DNA of 64,000 bases, taken from Saccharothrix ecbatanensis. GTDB lineage: Bacteria; Actinomycetota; Actinomycetes; Mycobacteriales; Pseudonocardiaceae. The stretch covers positions 4,402,001 through 4,466,000 of the forward strand of contig NZ_JACHMO010000001.1 in NCBI RefSeq assembly GCF_014205015.1, written 5' to 3'. Position numbers and translations under genes: made by a program. Positions 36,160 through 46,220 of this stretch are shown here, piece after piece (within the stretch, counting starts at the first letter, position 1; every line of letters starts with the position of its first letter). A model generated the notes under the pieces. It made no database searches. It worked only from the letters and a program-made list of their open reading frames with translations, and was not told the DNA's origin.

Positions 36160-38256
36160 ATGGCCGATATGCGCGGCAAGCTGAGAAGAATTCGGTGGCG
36201 GGTTGGCCTGCTGGCGGGCGGAATGGTCTCGTTGCTCGCGAGCGTGGGGTTGGTCGCGGTGACCGACGCCCAGGCGGCGGCGGGCTGCAAGGTGGCCTAC
36301 TCGGTCCCCAGCCAGTGGCAGGGCGGCTTCAGCGGCAACGTCAACATCACCAACCTCGGCGACCCGATCAACGGGTGGCGGCTCACGTGGGCCTTCCCGT
36401 CCGGCCAGCAGGTCACCCAGGCGTGGAACGCCTCGGTCACCGCGTCGGGCGCGCAGGTCACCGCGACGAACGTCAGCTACAACTCGAACATCGGCACGAA
36501 CGGCACGGTGTCGTTCGGCTTCAACGGCTCGTGGACGGGCACGAACACCGCTCCGACCTCGTTCGCGCTCAACGGCGTCACGTGCACCGGTGGCACGACT
36601 ACCACCACCAGCACCACGACAACGACGACCACCACGACGACTACCACCACCACCCCGCCGGTCGGCGACGCGATGGCCCAGGTCGCCGCGATGCAGCCCG
36701 GCTGGAACCTCGGCAACTCGCTGGACGCCGTCGGCAGCGACGAGACCGCGTGGGGCAACCCCCGGATCACCGAGGCACTGCTCGACAACGTCCGCGCGCA
36801 GGGGTTCAAGAGCATCCGCATCCCGGTGACGTGGAGCGCGCACCAGGGACCGGCCCCCGGCTACACCATCGACGCGGCGTACATGAACCGCGTGAAGGAG
36901 GTGGTCGACTGGGCGCTGGCGGACGGCTTCTACGTGATGATCAACATCCACCACGACTCGTGGCAGTGGATCAACGCGATGCCGACCGACCGGACGAACG
37001 TGCTGGCCCGCTACAACGCGCTGTGGACCCAGCTGGCCACCAAGTTCCGCGACTCCTCGACCAAGCTGATCCTGGAGAGCGTGAACGAGCCGCAGTTCGC
37101 CAACAGCTCCGGTGACGCGCAGAACGCGCAGCTGCTGCACGAGCTGAACACGTCGTTCCACGGCATCGTGCGCCGGTCCGGCGGCAACAACGCCAGCCGA
37201 CTGCTGGTGCTGCCGACCCTGCACACGTCGTCCGAGCAGGCCCGGGTGGACGAGTTGACGACCACCATCAACTCGCTCAACGACCGCAACCTCATCGCGA
37301 CCGTGCACTTCTACGGCTACTGGCCGTTCAGCGTGAACGTCGCCGGCGGCACGCGGTTCGACGCCGCCGTGCAGAAGGACCTGACCGACTCGTTCGACCG
37401 CGTGCACGCCGCGTTCGTCGCGCGCGGGATCCCGGTCATCATCGGCGAGTACGGCCTGCTGGGCTTCGACCGGCACACCGGCACCATCCAGCAGGGCGAG
37501 AAGCTGAAGTTCTTCGAGTTCTTCGGCCACTACGCCCGCAGCAAGCAGCTCACCACCCAGTTGTGGGACAACGGCCAGCACCTCGGCCGCACGTCGTTCC
37601 AGTGGAGCGACCCGGAGCTGTTCGCGCAGATCAAGTCGAGCTGGACCACGCGGTCGGGCACGGCGTCGTCGGACCAGGTGTTCAGCGCCCGCGCGTCGGC
37701 GATCACGAACAAGGCGTTGACGCTCAACCTGAACGGCACGTCGTTCGTGGGCTTGCGCCACGGCACCACGGATCTGGTGCGCGGCACGGACTACACGGTC
37801 TCGGGCGACCAGCTGACCATCACGGCCTCCGCGATCACCAGGTTGAGCGGCTCGCGGGCGTACGGGACGAACGCGACGCTGTCCGCCCGGTTCTCCGCGG
37901 GTGTGCCGTGGCGGATCAACCTGGTCACGTACGACACACCGGTGCTCCAGAACGCGAACGGGACGACGGCCGCGTTCGCCATCCCGACCACGTTCCGCGG
38001 TGACCAGTTGGCCACCATGGAGGCCAAGTACGCGGACGGCTCCAACGCCGGGCCGCACAACTGGACGTCGTACAAGGAGTTCGACCAGGCGTTCGCGCCG
38101 GACTACACCGCCAACACGACCGTCCTGAAGCCGGCGTTCTTCGCCGACGTGAACGACGGCGCGAAGGTGACGCTCACGTTCCACTACTGGAGCGGCGCGA
38201 AGGTGACGTACTACGTGACCAAGTCGGGCTCGTCGGTCACCGGCAGCCTGACCTGA
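36160..38256 (+). CDS. Secreted CBM2-GH5 cellulase with C-terminal X2 and CBM46-like modules
   Basis: This 698-residue secreted enzyme has a long basic signal peptide (1 to about 43), CBM2 (about 44-145), a Thr linker, and a GH5 domain (about 165-465; GWNLGNSLDA, acid/base Glu in LESVNEPQF, nucleophile Glu in IIGEYGLLGFD). These resemble subfamily 4 endo-glucanases/xyloglucanases. An X2-like Ig module and a CBM46-like module follow (about 480-690). GAGGAG precedes the ATG at 36160. Unlike the first GH5 gene it lacks a CebR operator, so it is regulated differently. It acts on cellulose or xyloglucan outside the cell. Confidence 0.92.
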   Translation: MADMRGKLRRIRWRVGLLAGGMVSLLASVGLVAVTDAQAAAGCKVAYSVPSQWQGGFSGNVNITNLGDPINGWRLTWAFPSGQQVTQAWNASVTASGAQVTATNVSYNSNIGTNGTVSFGFNGSWTGTNTAPTSFALNGVTCTGGTTTTTSTTTTTTTTTTTTTTPPVGDAMAQVAAMQPGWNLGNSLDAVGSDETAWGNPRITEALLDNVRAQGFKSIRIPVTWSAHQGPAPGYTIDAAYMNRVKEVVDWALADGFYVMINIHHDSWQWINAMPTDRTNVLARYNALWTQLATKFRDSSTKLILESVNEPQFANSSGDAQNAQLLHELNTSFHGIVRRSGGNNASRLLVLPTLHTSSEQARVDELTTTINSLNDRNLIATVHFYGYWPFSVNVAGGTRFDAAVQKDLTDSFDRVHAAFVARGIPVIIGEYGLLGFDRHTGTIQQGEKLKFFEFFGHYARSKQLTTQLWDNGQHLGRTSFQWSDPELFAQIKSSWTTRSGTASSDQVFSARASAITNKALTLNLNGTSFVGLRHGTTDLVRGTDYTVSGDQLTITASAITRLSGSRAYGTNATLSARFSAGVPWRINLVTYDTPVLQNANGTTAAFAIPTTFRGDQLATMEAKYADGSNAGPHNWTSYKEFDQAFAPDYTANTTVLKPAFFADVNDGAKVTLTFHYWSGAKVTYYVTKSGSSVTGSLT

Positions 38257-38302
38257 GCCACAACGACCGGCACTGACCTGCACTGCCCTGCCGAAAGTCG
38301 GC

Positions 38303-38327
38303 GGCCCGGAGCCCACCGCTCCGGGCC
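38303..38327. terminator. Hairpin between convergent GH5 and HEAT-repeat genes
   Basis: A perfect 10-bp stem GGCCCGGAGC / GCTCCGGGCC with a 5-nt loop lies midway in the 99-bp convergent gap. It can serve both strands. Confidence 0.8.
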
Positions 38328-38355
38328 GTCGGTGCGTCAGCGGCCGCTGATCCGG

Positions 38356-40377
38356 CTACTCCGCGCCGATGGCGACCAGCGCGTCCCGGCACAACCGCAC
38401 CAGCTCCTCATCGGCACGCACCTGGTCGCTACTCCACGCGGTGTCACTCGCCCCGTGCCGCCGGGGGCGTGCAAGTTCGTCCCGCAGCAACGGGAGGGCC
38501 GGTGCGGCGGCGGGCCCCATGTCGGCGAGGCAGCGGGCGGCTGCGGGCCGGACGCGCGCGTTCACGGTCCAGACCGTGGTCAGGAGTGGGAGGACGGCGT
38601 CGGCGTCACCTGTCGTCCGCCACAACGCCTCGGCCACGTGCAGGCGTCGCCATCCGGTGTCGTCCGGGGCTTCGAGCAACGCCCGCAGCGCGGGAACGTG
38701 CGGAGCAGCGGCCTGCCCCAACTCCGCGATCGCCTCCACGGCCTTGGTGTTGTCCAGGTGGCGCAACAGGACCGGCAGCACGACGTCCGCGTCGCCGTCC
38801 ACGCGCCACAACGCCGACGCCGCACGGATCGCCACCCACTGGTCCGGGTCGTTCAGAAGGCCGCGCAGCGCCGGTAGTGCTTCAGCGGCGCGCGGCCCGA
38901 GTGCGCCGAGGGCGTCCAGGGCGGAGGTGTCCGGTAGGAACTCCAGGATGTCCGGCACGGCTTCCGCCGCGCCCAACGACCCGAGCGCCAGGACCAGGCT
39001 GCTGCGGCGGGAGTCGTACCCCTCGATGACCGGCAGATCACGCAGCCGCGTCCGGATCAGGGGCAGGAAGTCGGCGGCCGGCGGCCCGAGCGCGCGGACG
39101 ACGTGCCCGATGTCCGACGGCGGTTCAGGGCGTTCGAGCGCCCAGCGGACCGGCTCCACCGCCCTTGGGTCACGCAGGACGGCCAAGGCGTGCAAGGTCG
39201 GCCCGGTGCTGGGCAGGCCGTTCGACCACAGGGTGAGCCATGCCGGTGGCCCGGTGTCCGTGTGCGGTGCTTCCCGCGGTGCGGCGGTGAGCGAGTCGGC
39301 TAGCGCGTCGGCTGCGGGGGCGGCAACCTCGTAGAGGTCCTTCAACGCGGACGCGGCGGCTGCCGGGACGCGTGGTTCCGGGGCGTGGAGCTGGGCGCCG
39401 ATCAGCCGGACGAGCCGCTCGTGGTCGCCACGCCAGCCCTGGACCAGTGCGCTGGCGACGTTGACGGCGTCGATCCGCTGTTCCCAGTCGGCGGATTCCA
39501 GCAGTGGGAGGAGCAGGGCGGTCCGGTCCGCGACCCGGTCGCCGAGTGCCCGGTTCAGCCCTGCCAGCAGGATGAACGCGTCGGGCGCGTGCCGACCGGC
39601 CGCGCGCTGCTCGGTCTGTTCCCGCAGCATTCCCAACAGGGTCGGGGTGGAGAAGCCGGCGGGTTCCGGGGTCGGTGTGCCGGCGGCGTAGACCTCGGCG
39701 ATCAGTCCCGACGCGACGGCGACCACGTCGTCCGGCAAGGCGTCCGGGGCGAAGCGTGCCAACTCGGTGAGCGCGGTGATCCGCAGTGCCGGGTCGGTGT
39801 GGTCGGCGACCAACTCCGACAGCCGGACCGCGAGTGACGGAAGTTCCGCACGGGCGCCGAACGTCCCGAGCGCCGTCACGATGGCGGTCCGCGCCTCCGC
39901 GTCGGTTTCGATCCGCAGCCGCTCGACCAGGACGTCCACGACGTGGTCGGTCTCTGCACGGCACACCGTCAGGGCCTCGCACGCGGCCTGTCGCACTGCC
40001 GGGTACGGGTCGTCCAACGCGGCCAGGAACAGCGGGAACGCCTCGGCCACGGCGTCGGTCGCCTGCCGTTCCAGGGTTCCCGGCTCGAAGTCCCCTTCCG
40101 GGTTGCCGATGCTCGCCAGCAGCTCCACCACGTCGGCCCGTCCCGGCAGCTCGACCTGACCGGCGATCCTGATCAGGAACGGGATCGAGGCCAGCGTGCT
40201 GTCGTAGATGGACTCCTGGTGGTGCACGCCGCCGTACATGCTGTCCAATGCCGACTCCCGCACCGCCGGGTCGTCGGACACCAGACCCCGCAACAGATCC
40301 GGCACCTCGTGCGCCGGCCCGTAGGCGTGCTCCAGCGCGTTCCAGTCGATGTCATCCAACCCGGTGAAGAGATCCAC
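38356..40377 (-). CDS. HEAT-repeat protein
   Basis: This 673-residue cytosolic all-helical protein is built of HEAT/armadillo-like repeats of about 30-40 residues throughout (for example DPYPAVRQAACEAL, DPDQWVAIRAASALW, VNARVRPAAARCLADMG). Such solenoids act in protein-protein binding; no catalytic motif is seen. Its start lies inside the 3' end of the GH95 gene (26-bp overlap), so it is translated as the last member of that operon. Confidence 0.85.
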   Translation of the reverse strand: MDLFTGLDDIDWNALEHAYGPAHEVPDLLRGLVSDDPAVRESALDSMYGGVHHQESIYDSTLASIPFLIRIAGQVELPGRADVVELLASIGNPEGDFEPGTLERQATDAVAEAFPLFLAALDDPYPAVRQAACEALTVCRAETDHVVDVLVERLRIETDAEARTAIVTALGTFGARAELPSLAVRLSELVADHTDPALRITALTELARFAPDALPDDVVAVASGLIAEVYAAGTPTPEPAGFSTPTLLGMLREQTEQRAAGRHAPDAFILLAGLNRALGDRVADRTALLLPLLESADWEQRIDAVNVASALVQGWRGDHERLVRLIGAQLHAPEPRVPAAAASALKDLYEVAAPAADALADSLTAAPREAPHTDTGPPAWLTLWSNGLPSTGPTLHALAVLRDPRAVEPVRWALERPEPPSDIGHVVRALGPPAADFLPLIRTRLRDLPVIEGYDSRRSSLVLALGSLGAAEAVPDILEFLPDTSALDALGALGPRAAEALPALRGLLNDPDQWVAIRAASALWRVDGDADVVLPVLLRHLDNTKAVEAIAELGQAAAPHVPALRALLEAPDDTGWRRLHVAEALWRTTGDADAVLPLLTTVWTVNARVRPAAARCLADMGPAAAPALPLLRDELARPRRHGASDTAWSSDQVRADEELVRLCRDALVAIGAE

Positions 40378-42685
40378 CGGGTGAGGCTACCGATGCCGTC
40401 ATCACGTAGCGGTGTCCGGCCCGCCCGGTGAACGTGGCCGCGTCGCCGTCCACCCGCACCGGAACCTCCTGTCCCGTCAAGGCGTCGACCACCTGGAAGT
40501 CCTCGCGGAACAGCGTGCCGCGAACCGTGACCGGGCCGTCCTGGCCGGTGGTCAGTGCGATCTCGCGCGCCGCGCCGCCGGACCACCGGACGTCGACCGT
40601 GATGTCACCACGGGCACGCAGCCCGGTGTACGAGCCGGTCGGCCACTCTCCGGGCAGCGCGGGCAGGACGTGGACGACGCCGTCCTGGCTTTGCAGCAGC
40701 ATTTCCGCCATGCCGGCGGTCGCGCCGAAGTTGCCGTCGATCTGGAACGGCGGATGGGTGTCCCAGAGGTTCGCGGTGGTGCTGTCGACCAGTTGTTCCG
40801 CCAGCATCCTGTGCGCGCGGTCGCCGTCGAGCAGCCGGGCCCAGAAGTTGATTTTCCACGCCTTGCTCCACCCGGTGCCGCCGTCACCGCGTGCGGTCAG
40901 GGAGGTTTTGGCGGCTTCGGCGAGTTCCGGTGTCTTCAGCGCGCCGATCCCGTTGCCGGGGAACAGGGCGAAGAGGTGCGACACGTGTCGGTGCTCGTTC
41001 GTCGGGTCGTCCCAGTCCTCCTTCCACTCCTGCACCTGGCCCCACGACCCGATCCGGGCGCCGGGGTCGAGCCGGTCGAGCGCCTTGCCCACCTCGGCGC
41101 CGAAGTCGTGGTCGCCCAGGACGTCGGCGGACGCGACGACGTTGGCGAACAGCTGACCGACGATCTGCTGCGACATCGCCGCGCCGGCCGAGAAGTCGCC
41201 GTGCTCGGGCGAGAAGCTGGGCGTGACGACGAGCTTGCCGTCACGCGGGTCGACTGCCAGCGCGTCCAGCCAGAACTGCGCGAGCTCCTTCATCACCGGG
41301 TACGCCCGGTCGCGCAGGAACCGGCGGTCCATGGTGAACAGGTAGTGCTCGTAGTAGTGCTGCGCGAGCCACGCGCCGGCTTCGGGGAACCAGAACGCGG
41401 TCGCCCAGTCGTGGACACCGCTGAAGCCGAACGGGTTGATCTCGTTGTTGACGACCCACCCTCGGCTGCCGTGCATCTGCCGGGCCGTGACGGCGCCGGG
41501 TTCACGCAGCTCGTCCACGTAGGAGAACAGCGGCGCGGTCGTCTCGGACAGGTTCGTGGTCTCGGCCGGCCAGTAGTTCATCTGGATGTTGATGTTGGTG
41601 TGGTAGTCCGCGCTCCACGGCGGCGACACCGAGTCGTTCCACACGCCTTGAAGGTTCGCGGGCAGTGATCCGGGCCTGGAGGAGGAGATCAGCAGGTAGC
41701 GCCCGTACTGGAAGTACAGGGCTTCCAGCGCGCGACGGTCCGGCGCCGGGGCGGTGGCGTAACCGCGCAGGAGTTCGCCGGTCGGCACGTCCACCGGCTG
41801 CTGCCCGATGTCCAGGCGCACGCGGTCGAACAGCTCGCGGTAGTCGCGTTGGTGGGCGTCGAGCAGCTCGGTCCAGCCCTTCGCGGACGCCGCGTCGACG
41901 GTCGCCGTCACCCGCTGGTGTGGGTCGGGGCCGCGGTAGGTCGGGTAGTCCCCGGCGTAGTCGGTGCCCGCCGCGAAGACCAGCACCACGCTGTCGGCGT
42001 CCGTGACGGTGATCGAGCCGTCGGCGTTGTCGGTCCGCACGCCGCCCTGGTTGAGGACTTGAAGTTGGGACTCGAACCGCAGTCCGTTGTCGTGCAACGC
42101 GCCCGAGAACGTCGAACGGCCGTCGCTCGCCGTGGTCCGCCGGGTGCGGTTGTCGGGGGCGGTGATGGACGTGGTGAAGCCGATGCGGCCGGGCCGGTCG
42201 GCGGACAGCCGGGCGACGATCACGCCGTCGGCCGCACTGGCGAAGTACTCCCTCGTGTGCCGGACGCCGTCGGCCAGGTACGACACCGAGGCGACCGCGC
42301 GGGCCAGGTCGAGGTCACGGCGGTAGTCGGTGATCTCGGCGGGCGGGTCGGTCAGCGTCAGGCGGAGTTCCCCGAACGGCTGGTAGGCCCCGAACCCGCG
42401 CCGCTCCTGGCCCAACGCCGCCGCGACGGTGTCGGGGTCGACGCGGTGTTCGCGTTCGATCCGGCCCCGCACGCCGCTCAAGGCGTCCGGCCGTGGGCCG
42501 GCCCAGTTGCCGAAGTCGTAGCCCTGCGCCGAGCCGGGGCCGCCGGTCCACAGCGTCTTCTCGTTGAGCTGGATCCGTTCGACGGCGACCGTGCCGAACA
42601 CACTGCCGCCTAGTGCGCCGTTGCCGATGGGCAGCGTCTCGGCTTCCCAGTCGGTGGCGGGCCGGTCGTACCACAACGTCACCAT
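40352..42685 (-). CDS. GH95 alpha-L-fucosidase family glycosidase
   Basis: This 777-residue protein of family GH95 (1,2-alpha-L-fucosidase/galactosidase) has an N-terminal WYDRPATDWEAETLPIGNG beta-domain, an (alpha/alpha)6 core containing LPANLQGVWND, HTNINIQMNYWPAE (the catalytic Asn-x-Asn pair), QEWKEDWDD (general acid Glu) and FQIDGNFG (Asp). No signal peptide is visible, which suggests cytosolic processing of imported oligosaccharides or a missed upstream start. It lies 45 bp after the cholesterol oxidase gene and overlaps the HEAT gene by 26 bp. Confidence 0.9.
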   Translation of the reverse strand: MVTLWYDRPATDWEAETLPIGNGALGGSVFGTVAVERIQLNEKTLWTGGPGSAQGYDFGNWAGPRPDALSGVRGRIEREHRVDPDTVAAALGQERRGFGAYQPFGELRLTLTDPPAEITDYRRDLDLARAVASVSYLADGVRHTREYFASAADGVIVARLSADRPGRIGFTTSITAPDNRTRRTTASDGRSTFSGALHDNGLRFESQLQVLNQGGVRTDNADGSITVTDADSVVLVFAAGTDYAGDYPTYRGPDPHQRVTATVDAASAKGWTELLDAHQRDYRELFDRVRLDIGQQPVDVPTGELLRGYATAPAPDRRALEALYFQYGRYLLISSSRPGSLPANLQGVWNDSVSPPWSADYHTNINIQMNYWPAETTNLSETTAPLFSYVDELREPGAVTARQMHGSRGWVVNNEINPFGFSGVHDWATAFWFPEAGAWLAQHYYEHYLFTMDRRFLRDRAYPVMKELAQFWLDALAVDPRDGKLVVTPSFSPEHGDFSAGAAMSQQIVGQLFANVVASADVLGDHDFGAEVGKALDRLDPGARIGSWGQVQEWKEDWDDPTNEHRHVSHLFALFPGNGIGALKTPELAEAAKTSLTARGDGGTGWSKAWKINFWARLLDGDRAHRMLAEQLVDSTTANLWDTHPPFQIDGNFGATAGMAEMLLQSQDGVVHVLPALPGEWPTGSYTGLRARGDITVDVRWSGGAAREIALTTGQDGPVTVRGTLFREDFQVVDALTGQEVPVRVDGDAATFTGRAGHRYVMTASVASPGGSLHRVG

Positions 42686-42730
42686 GCTCAGCCACCGCCT
42701 GATCCGTGTGGCGCAGACGGTACCAAGTGG

Positions 42731-44422
42731 TCACGGCAGCAGGACGTCCAGGAACGGGTTGCTGAACACGCGGTGCGGGTCGTACGCGTTGAGGGCGGCG
42801 AGGGCGGCGTCCCACGTCGGGTTCGGGCCTTGGCGGTAGGAGTCGGGCACGGTGGAGGTGAGCATCGTGTGGTCCGCCCACGCCGCCTCGGTGGTGTAGG
42901 CCCAGCCCTTGGACCACTCGGCGCGGGTCGCGGCGTACGCGCCGGTGTACCGGGTGAAGAAGAACTGCTCCAACTCGCGGTAGAACGCCGCCGCACCGGG
43001 CGCGGTCGGGAACGTCAGCACGTCGAACCACACCGCCACGTCCCACTCCAGGTGGTCCTCACGGGGTCGCACGGCCGACAGGGCGGGCGGTTGGGCGCCG
43101 GGCACGCCGACGTGCGACGGGTCGTCCAGGCCGCCGACGCGGATCTCCACCTGGCCCGTGACGGGGAACAGGCCGCGTTCCCCGTAGGAGGTCAGGAGCT
43201 GCTCGTAGAACGCCGCGAAGTCGCTGACGACGCGTTGCACCTCCGCACGGCTGGTGAGCACCGCGTACCCGTTCGCAGTCTCGCGCAGCGTGGTCGGCTT
43301 CACGTAGAGCATGAGGTTCTTCGACGGGCCCCACAGGTCCGTGGTGAGCGTGGCGGTCAGCCCGGTGACGGCGGCGGTGTACTGCAACCGGCCGAACGTC
43401 GGCGTGAGGAACCAGGCGCCGTTGATCAACTGGTCGGCGAGGTCGGAGACGGGCTTGGGGACGTTGTCGGAGAACGGGTAGTTGTACGGCGCGGCAACGG
43501 GTCGGGACGTCAGCGGCCGGTTCGGCGACACGCTCCACACCTTCAGCCACGGGCGGTCGGTGTAGGCGAACCAGATCGCCTCGATCCGGCCGGCCCGATC
43601 GAGGAAGCTCGCGAACGTGCGCGTGGCCCCACTGCCCGGAGGGGCGAACAACTCGCTCGTAGGGATGTCGATCCGGCTGACGCAGCGCAGGTTCTGGTTC
43701 GCGCCCACCCGCAGCGTGACTTCGGTGAGGAACGCGCGCCCCACGTGGGTGAGCAGGGCGGCGCAGTCCGGTTCGTCGCGGTGGAAGGTGCGCAACCGGT
43801 ATTCGCCGGCGTCCCACACGACGGCGGTCAGCGAGATGATCATGTTGCTCAGGGAGCCGTAGGTGTGGCCGGGTGTGCGGGTCTCGCCGATCGCGGGGAT
43901 CGACGTGCCGTGACCGTTGATCGCCAGCACGCCGCCGATGGTGAGGTCGCCGGGAGCGGGCGTGTTGGCCACGCCGAGGCCCGCGTCCTCCAGGAACGCC
44001 AGCAGGTCGTCCATCGACGCCCCGGTCTGCGTCCGCACCGCGCCCGGCAGGATCGCCATCGCTTTCAGGTGCCGGGTGGTGTCCACCAGGACGACGCGGT
44101 CCGCGCCGGTGGTGCCCGGCGTGACGGTGAGCGGCGCCCACCCGTGCCGGAAACCCTTGGCCCTCAAGGTGAATCCGTGGCCGTGCGCCCAGTTCGCCAG
44201 GAGCACCACGTCCGCCGGGGTGCGCGGGACGCACGTCCACAGTTCGTCGGTCCGGATCTCCCCCGCCCAGTTCTCGTACGCCTGCCGGTACAGGTCGATG
44301 CCCGGCGGGAAGTCCGGCGGCTGATCACCGGCGGACTCCCCGGGTGTCGGGACGGGTAACCACGCCAACGTGGAAGCGCCGAGAAAACGGCGTCGGGACA
44401 GGGAATCGCCGAGCTGGCTCAT
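42731..44422 (-). CDS. Cholesterol oxidase, covalent-FAD (VAO) type
   Basis: This 563-residue secreted flavoprotein has a twin-arginine-like leader with RRRFLGAST near residue 10. The N-terminal FAD-binding domain of the PCMH/VAO fold includes VRTQTGASMDDLL and GDLTIGGVLAINGHGTS, where the His of NGHGTS is the likely FAD-linking residue. The C-terminal half resembles the substrate domain of class II cholesterol oxidases (GRLQYTAAV, DLWGPSKNLMLY). It would oxidise 3-beta-hydroxysterols to 3-keto-4-enes with release of peroxide. The P450 gene lies 29 bp upstream on the same strand, suggesting joint sterol metabolism. Confidence 0.87.
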   Translation of the reverse strand: MSQLGDSLSRRRFLGASTLAWLPVPTPGESAGDQPPDFPPGIDLYRQAYENWAGEIRTDELWTCVPRTPADVVLLANWAHGHGFTLRAKGFRHGWAPLTVTPGTTGADRVVLVDTTRHLKAMAILPGAVRTQTGASMDDLLAFLEDAGLGVANTPAPGDLTIGGVLAINGHGTSIPAIGETRTPGHTYGSLSNMIISLTAVVWDAGEYRLRTFHRDEPDCAALLTHVGRAFLTEVTLRVGANQNLRCVSRIDIPTSELFAPPGSGATRTFASFLDRAGRIEAIWFAYTDRPWLKVWSVSPNRPLTSRPVAAPYNYPFSDNVPKPVSDLADQLINGAWFLTPTFGRLQYTAAVTGLTATLTTDLWGPSKNLMLYVKPTTLRETANGYAVLTSRAEVQRVVSDFAAFYEQLLTSYGERGLFPVTGQVEIRVGGLDDPSHVGVPGAQPPALSAVRPREDHLEWDVAVWFDVLTFPTAPGAAAFYRELEQFFFTRYTGAYAATRAEWSKGWAYTTEAAWADHTMLTSTVPDSYRQGPNPTWDAALAALNAYDPHRVFSNPFLDVLLP

Positions 44423-44451
44423 CTTCCGACCATAGGGTCGGGTGCGTCCGG

Positions 44452-45684
44452 CTACAACCGTTCGGGTGTGAGGGCGACCGGCAGGGAGAGGTGGCCGTTC
44501 GTGATGAACGACTGGACGGGCCGCAGTTCGTCCGCCGGCACGGCGAGCGCGAGATCGGGGAAGCGGCCGAACAACGCCCGCAACGCCACCTCGGCTTCGA
44601 CCCTGGCCAGGGGTGCGCCGAGGCAGTAGTGGACGCCGTGGCCGAAGGCGAGGTGCGACTTGTCCGCGCGGGTGAGGTCGAACTCGTCGGCGGTGGCGCC
44701 GTGGTGCGCGGGATCGCGTCCGGCCGCCGCGTAGTTCACGATGATCGCGTCACCCTGGCGGATGTCCACGCCGTCCACGGTGATGTCCTCGACGGCGTAG
44801 CGCAGCGGCAGGTTCGCGACCGGCGCCTGCCACCTCAGCGTCTCGTCGATCACGTCGTGCCACGTGCGTTCGCCCGAGACGACGAGGCGGCGTTGGTCGG
44901 GATGGGTGAGCAGCGCGGTGATGGCGTGGTCGAGGAGGTTGACCGTGGTCTCGAAACCGGCGGCGATCAGCAGGAGCAGGGTGTTGACCAGCTCGTCCTC
45001 GGTGAGCGTCGCGCCGTCCTCCTCGCGGGCGGCGATCAGGCCGCTGGTGAGGTCGTCACCCGGCTCGGCGCGTTTGGCGGCGATCAGGCCGTTCAGGATT
45101 TCGTAGACGCGGTGTTGGTTCTCCAGGAACTGCTCCGGCGTCGTGGTCGTGTCGACGATGCCGTCCACGCTCTTGCGCAGGCCTGCGCGGGCGTCGTCGG
45201 GGATGCCGAACAGGAGGCAGATGACCTCGATCGGCAACGGGTAGGCGAACTCGGCGCGCAGGTCGACCACGTTCGGGCCGGCGGCGAGCCCGTCGACCAG
45301 GTCGGCCACCATCCGGTCGACCCGCGGCCGCAGCGCCGCGACCCGGCGAGCGGTGAAAGCCTTGGACACCAACGACCTCAGCCTGCGGTGGTCGGGGCCG
45401 TAGGCGTTGAACATGTCGTTCACGCCCACCCAGATGTTCAGCGGCCAGTCTTCCGGGATGTCGCCGTTCTTCCAGGCACGCCAGTGCTGGCTCGGGTCCT
45501 TCGACACGCGCGGGTCGGCGAGCAGTTGGCGGATCAGGTCGACGCGGCCCACCGACCAGGCCGTGACGCCGCCCGGCAGCTCGACCGGTGTCACCGATCC
45601 CCTCGCACGCAGCAGTGCCGCTTCGGCGTGGATGTCGCTGCCTGTCGGGTCGAGCACGTGCGAGCCGGAAGTCATGCCGCCCAT
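44452..45684 (-). CDS. Cytochrome P450
   Basis: This 410-residue soluble bacterial P450 has the I-helix AGFETT, the K-helix ETLR, and the heme loop FGHGVHYCLGAPLAR with the proximal Cys. It resembles CYP105/CYP107-type actinobacterial enzymes. No ferredoxin or ferredoxin reductase gene is adjacent, so redox partners must come from elsewhere. The likely start is ATG 45684 or ATG 45675; neither has a strong ribosome site. It appears to head the operon P450, cholesterol oxidase, GH95, HEAT. Confidence 0.92.
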   Translation of the reverse strand: MGGMTSGSHVLDPTGSDIHAEAALLRARGSVTPVELPGGVTAWSVGRVDLIRQLLADPRVSKDPSQHWRAWKNGDIPEDWPLNIWVGVNDMFNAYGPDHRRLRSLVSKAFTARRVAALRPRVDRMVADLVDGLAAGPNVVDLRAEFAYPLPIEVICLLFGIPDDARAGLRKSVDGIVDTTTTPEQFLENQHRVYEILNGLIAAKRAEPGDDLTSGLIAAREEDGATLTEDELVNTLLLLIAAGFETTVNLLDHAITALLTHPDQRRLVVSGERTWHDVIDETLRWQAPVANLPLRYAVEDITVDGVDIRQGDAIIVNYAAAGRDPAHHGATADEFDLTRADKSHLAFGHGVHYCLGAPLARVEAEVALRALFGRFPDLALAVPADELRPVQSFITNGHLSLPVALTPERL

Positions 45685-45719
45685 CGTTCAGCACGTACAC
45701 CGTAAGTACAAGTGGCGTT

Positions 45720-46220
45720 CTAGCGTCCGTGTTCGGCGTGCTCGCCGTGGTCCGCCACCTGGGCTTCACCCCAGGCGTGCAGGGCTTCGACCAGTGCGGG
45801 GTCGGCGGTGCGGAAGGTCAGCGACGCGCCCGCGGGCAGGTCCAGGTAGTCGATGGTGATGGCGGACGCGCCGGCGGACAGTGCGGACAGGCCGGGCATG
45901 TCGGCGCCGTGGATGCTCGCGGGATCGGCGAAATCGCCACCGCGGAAACGTTTGGCCTCGTCGGTCAGGTGCTCGCGGACGAGGTTGATCTGGGTGGGGT
46001 CGGCCGGTTCGTCGGCGACGACCTCTTGCAGCAGGCCGTCGGGGCGGGGAGTGAAGCGGTGGGTGGTCTTGTCCAGGTCGAACGGCATGACGGTGCTGCC
46101 CTTGGCCGCGACTTCGGATTGACGTGCGGCCGTTTCCGGCGTCTGGTTCGGGCTTGAGCACGCGGTGCCGAGTGCGGCCAGTACGGCCACTGCGGCCACG
46201 GTGGCTCTACGAACGTTCAC
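45720..46220 (-). CDS. Lipoprotein of unknown function
   Basis: This 166-residue secreted lipoprotein has a basic N-terminus, a hydrophobic core and the lipobox LGTAC-SS, with Cys at about 21. The mature region has a polar domain including EVVADEPADPTQINLVREHL and a His-rich tail (VADHGEHAEHG) that could bind metal. I do not recognise the family. Its start lies within the 3' end of the marR gene (14-bp overlap), so it is co-expressed with that regulator. Confidence 0.8.
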   Translation of the reverse strand: MNVRRATVAAVAVLAALGTACSSPNQTPETAARQSEVAAKGSTVMPFDLDKTTHRFTPRPDGLLQEVVADEPADPTQINLVREHLTDEAKRFRGGDFADPASIHGADMPGLSALSAGASAITIDYLDLPAGASLTFRTADPALVEALHAWGEAQVADHGEHAEHGR

